From Acetobacter nitrogenifigens DSM 23921 = NBRC 105050 (GTDB lineage: Bacteria; Pseudomonadota; Alphaproteobacteria; Acetobacterales; Acetobacteraceae), in the NCBI RefSeq assembly GCF_000429165.1, contig NZ_AUBI01000001.1, positions 1-64,000 of the forward strand: 64,000 nt of DNA, in the 5' to 3' direction. A model generated the notes under the pieces. That model was not told where the DNA came from and searched no databases. It saw only the letters and a list, made by a program, of their open reading frames with translations. The translations under genes were made by a program, and so were the position numbers. Positions 60,656 through 64,000 of this stretch are shown here, one piece after another (within the stretch, counting starts at the first letter, position 1; the number at the start of each line of letters is the position of its first letter).

Positions 60656-60954
60656 ACCTCTGCGACGATCACTCGTCGTCACATCAATTGACCAGCGTAG
60701 GCGCACGCCTGTGCTCTGTCATATGACAAATTCAAGGGGAGATATTTCGGGGACAAAAGACGCCAGCAATGGCGACGTCACGGCCTCCATGGGCGTCAAT
60801 GGATGTTATGTGCAACGTCCATGAGTTTGTAATTATTTTATTTAAAAACAGTACCTTACAACGGCTTTATAAAAAATCTGCCTTGAAGGTCTGATTTATT
60901 TTTTCTTAAATATCATGCAATTAATAGATAAATCAAAGAAGTAAGATTAACCAG
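60656..60954. other. Gap between ppk1 and the DnaA-like gene
   Basis: About 300 bases without a gene. The part from 60,830 to 60,950 is AT-rich and full of A/T runs, unlike the adjacent coding DNA, and probably holds ppk1 promoter elements and the terminator of the upstream minus-strand gene. I see no clear hairpin. Confidence 0.5.
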
Positions 60955-61749
60955 CTACCCGCTGTAGTTCTCCAGTAATTCTTCAATCAACGCGGACGCT
61001 GCCGCGCGGTCGAAAGCCGCGCCCGTGCTGAGCGACGCCGCGTCAATCCGCTGCACCGCCAACTGTACCGCGCGCGCTTCGCGAGGCAGACGCGGCAACA
61101 TCCACTCGACAACTGACGCCGCGACAACAAGCTGGCGTTCCGCGAGCAACCGCAGCATCAGGCGGCGCAGCAACACGTCTTCGGCCGGGCCAAGGCTGAC
61201 GGCCATCGTCGCACGCACACGGCTTTGCAGGTCTGGCACCGTCAGCCGCCAGCGCGCGGGCGCCTGACGCGCGGTCATCAGCACGGGCGCGCCGAGTTCG
61301 CGCGCCAGATTCAGCGCCTGTAGCAAGGCGACCTCATCCACGGCGTCGTCAGAAAGGTCGTCAATAGCCAAAGCGCCAGGACCATCTCCGGCCGCGAGGT
61401 TTTTGACCACGTCAACATCCAGAGCGCGGGCCTCGATCACCTTTGCCTCATGACGCGCCGCCCATACGCGCAGGAGATGCGTCTTCCCGCGTCCCGGACC
61501 GCCCCACAAAAGCAACCGCCGATCCGGCCAGCCTTCGATCGTTCGCTGACCAAAGAGCCACGCACGGGCGGCGGCGTTGGAGCGGGCCGGCACAAAGCCT
61601 GCTTCGTCGAGCACTGGCTGGTGAGAGAAAGGCAGCGCAATCTGGCTGCGACCGGACGACGGTGGCGACGAAGGCAGCGCGAGCGTCCCCTGAACAGGTT
61701 TGCGTTCCTCCGCGCCCGCAGGGTTTTCGGGTGCATCGGCGCATTTCAT
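60955..61749 (-). CDS. DnaA-like AAA+ regulator (HdaA type)
   Basis: A 264-residue protein from ATG 61,749; the frame runs up to 61,845, so the start is uncertain. The AAA+ core shows Walker A GGPGRGKTHLLRVWAA, Walker B ALAIDDLSD, and a sensor-like PVLMTARQAPARW, plus DLQSRVRATMAVSLGP and LRRLMLRLLAERQL. It matches the HdaA group: DnaA-like proteins without the DNA-binding domain that promote ATP hydrolysis by DnaA after initiation. The N-terminal QIALPFSHQP resembles the clamp-binding motif (QLxLPF) HdaA uses to reach DnaN. Divergent from purM, a neighbour pairing common in this class. Confidence 0.88.
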   Translation of the reverse strand: MKCADAPENPAGAEERKPVQGTLALPSSPPSSGRSQIALPFSHQPVLDEAGFVPARSNAAARAWLFGQRTIEGWPDRRLLLWGGPGRGKTHLLRVWAARHEAKVIEARALDVDVVKNLAAGDGPGALAIDDLSDDAVDEVALLQALNLARELGAPVLMTARQAPARWRLTVPDLQSRVRATMAVSLGPAEDVLLRRLMLRLLAERQLVVAASVVEWMLPRLPREARAVQLAVQRIDAASLSTGAAFDRAAASALIEELLENYSG

Positions 61750-61934
61750 GTCGCAAACCCGGTCCGTCACTGCTATGCGCGCCGCTTCGCCTGCCTTAAA
61801 GGAAACTCCCACGCGCCAGGGACATGACGCGCCCGTCGCTTTCACATATTACCGGACGGGCCTGCGGCCAATGGCCGTATTACGATGGGCGGCGACATAC
61901 GCCCTCTCACCATTTACTTCGAGACGAGATCGAG

Positions 61935-63005
<1,071 letters not shown>

Positions 63006-63015
63006 GCCTGTCGCG

Positions 63016-63651
63016 ATGACGGCGGTAGCCGAGAAAACGCCAATCGGCATTCTGATCAGCGGTCGGGGTAGCAACATGCGCTCCCTGATCGCAGCCTGCG
63101 CAGATCCGGAGTTTCCGGCGTCCGTCTCGCTGGTGCTGAGCAACGATCCCGACGCGCCCGGTCTCCGGACAGCCGCTGATGCGGGATTGGCGACCCGGGC
63201 CGTGCCGCACCGCGAATTTGGCCGGAATCGTGAGGCGCATGAACGCGTCATTGACGCCGCCCTGCGCGAAGCGGGCGTGAAGTTCGTTTGTCTCGCCGGG
63301 TATATGCGATTGCTGACGCCCTTCATGACGGACGCCTGGGCCGGGCGCATGATCAACATCCATCCAAGCCTGCTGCCGCTGTTTCCCGGAACGCACACGC
63401 ATGAGCGTGCGCTTGAGGCTGGCGTGCGGGTCCATGGCTGCACGGTGCATCATGTGACCGCCGGAATGGACGAGGGGCCGATCATCGCGCAGGCGGCGGT
63501 TCCGGTCCTGCCGGGCGACACGCCGGACATGCTCGCCGCACGGGTGCTCGAACAGGAGCATCGCCTGTATCCGGCCGCCCTGCGGCGGTTGCTTCAGCCG
63601 GAACATGCCGAAGCGGGTTGCTCCGGCGACGCGGCGCTGCTCGTCGCCTGA
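63016..63651 (+). CDS. purN: Phosphoribosylglycinamide formyltransferase PurN
   Basis: A 211-residue enzyme (GAR transformylase, third step of purine synthesis with 10-formyl-tetrahydrofolate). From ATG 63,016 the N-terminal GILISGRGSNMRSLI binds the phosphate of GAR. The catalytic Asn-His-Asp set is in INIHPSLLPLFPGTHTHER and VTAGMDEGPIIAQA. The C-terminal 20 residues are Ala/Gly-rich. The gene follows purM with 10 bases between, and its stop is 13 bases from the convergent partial gene at the window end. Confidence 0.97.
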   Translation: MTAVAEKTPIGILISGRGSNMRSLIAACADPEFPASVSLVLSNDPDAPGLRTAADAGLATRAVPHREFGRNREAHERVIDAALREAGVKFVCLAGYMRLLTPFMTDAWAGRMINIHPSLLPLFPGTHTHERALEAGVRVHGCTVHHVTAGMDEGPIIAQAAVPVLPGDTPDMLAARVLEQEHRLYPAALRRLLQPEHAEAGCSGDAALLVA

Positions 63652-63664
63652 AGGCGACGCGTTC

Positions 63665-64000
63665 TCAGAACGACTTCAGGAGCCGGTCCAGGTAATCGAG
63701 TTCCTGTTGCGGTCGCGTGCGATCCGAATCCCTGCGCCGCAATTCCTGTTCAATCTCATGCGCCCGTTCACGAGAGATCGTATCTGGAATGTGCGTGTCG
63801 CCGGGCGCGTTATCGCCGCCTTCCCCGGTTGAACGACCCAGTGGATCCTTGTCCGCCGACCCGTTATCGGAGCCGTCGCCACGTTCCGCGCCGCTATCTC
63901 CCGCCTGAGACTGCCCCTCGCCTGATTGGTCGCCGTTGTCGCCGCCACTCAGCGCAGGCAGGAAACTCGGCCTTCCACCGCTGGAAGAGCCGTTACCGCG
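63665..64000 (-). CDS. C-terminus of a TIGR02302/DUF4175 family membrane protein (partial)
   Basis: A minus-strand frame open from the window edge to TGA at 63,665, 111 residues visible. The upper part is Gly/Asp/Ser/Gln-rich and disordered. The end PDTISRERAHEIEQELRRR, then DRTRPQQELDYLDRLLKSF, is the conserved C-terminal tag of the TIGR02302 (DUF4175) family of large alphaproteobacterial inner-membrane proteins of unknown function. The rest of the gene (normally about 800 residues with N-terminal membrane helices) lies to the right. It converges with purN over a 13-base gap. Confidence 0.8.
   Translation of the reverse strand, partial: RGNGSSSGGRPSFLPALSGGDNGDQSGEGQSQAGDSGAERGDGSDNGSADKDPLGRSTGEGGDNAPGDTHIPDTISRERAHEIEQELRRRDSDRTRPQQELDYLDRLLKSF

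Overview
The window looks like a chromosomal segment of an acetic acid bacterium (Acetobacteraceae, Alphaproteobacteria) carrying the right-hand part of a prophage. The family is inferred from two large surface proteins with an acetobacterial-style Hint_2 domain, from the bolA / J-domain protein / cobS / cobT run, and from the ppk1 / DnaA-like regulator / purM / purN / TIGR02302 run. No rRNA or species-specific marker is present, so genus is not claimed.

Positions 1 to about 36,750 are prophage; its left end lies outside the window. The packaging and head genes are lambda-like, in this order: small and large terminase subunits, a gpW connector, portal, S49 head protease, an Asp-rich presumptive scaffold, decoration protein, major capsid E and an FII-like connector. 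A Mu/P2-type contractile tail follows: terminator, DUF2635, sheath, tube, chaperone with a -1 frameshift signal, tape measure with a lysozyme domain, gpN-, gpP-, gp45-, gp46-, gp47- and gp48-like baseplate proteins, and a glycine-rich fibre. Next comes a lysis group (4-TM membrane protein, spanin-like coiled coil, SleB-type hydrolase). Two very large spike-like proteins with Sec-type signal peptides come after it, then a string of small membrane proteins, lipoproteins and a papain-like peptidase. Two low-GC minus-strand genes of unknown function (29.8-30.2 and 31.8-32.3 kb) interrupt this rightward late block and look like morons. A near-identical terminator plus ribosome-binding-site unit occurs three times and separates the cassettes. 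The right border is marked by the 3' half of a tRNA-Arg(UCU), from anticodon loop to CCA, at 36,707-36,751. An AT-rich zone and a Hint-domain surface protein lie just inside this border.

Positions 36.8-64 kb are host chromosome. A second Hint-domain surface protein stands just outside the border, followed by a Dcm-type C5 methyltransferase with a Vsr mismatch endonuclease. Then come a LolA-like lipoprotein, BolA, a J-domain protein, cobalt chelatase subunits CobS and CobT, a PLP group II decarboxylase, a dehalogenase-fold hydrolase lacking expected catalytic residues, a DUF1217 protein, the circularly permuted ATP-grasp / alpha-E pair, a FrnE-like DsbA protein, a BASS transporter, a secreted unknown, a SYLF protein, MltG, an aldose-epimerase-like protein, Ppk1, a DnaA-like AAA+ regulator, PurM, PurN and the C-terminus of a TIGR02302/DUF4175 protein.

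All family names come from reading translations by eye. No database search was run.
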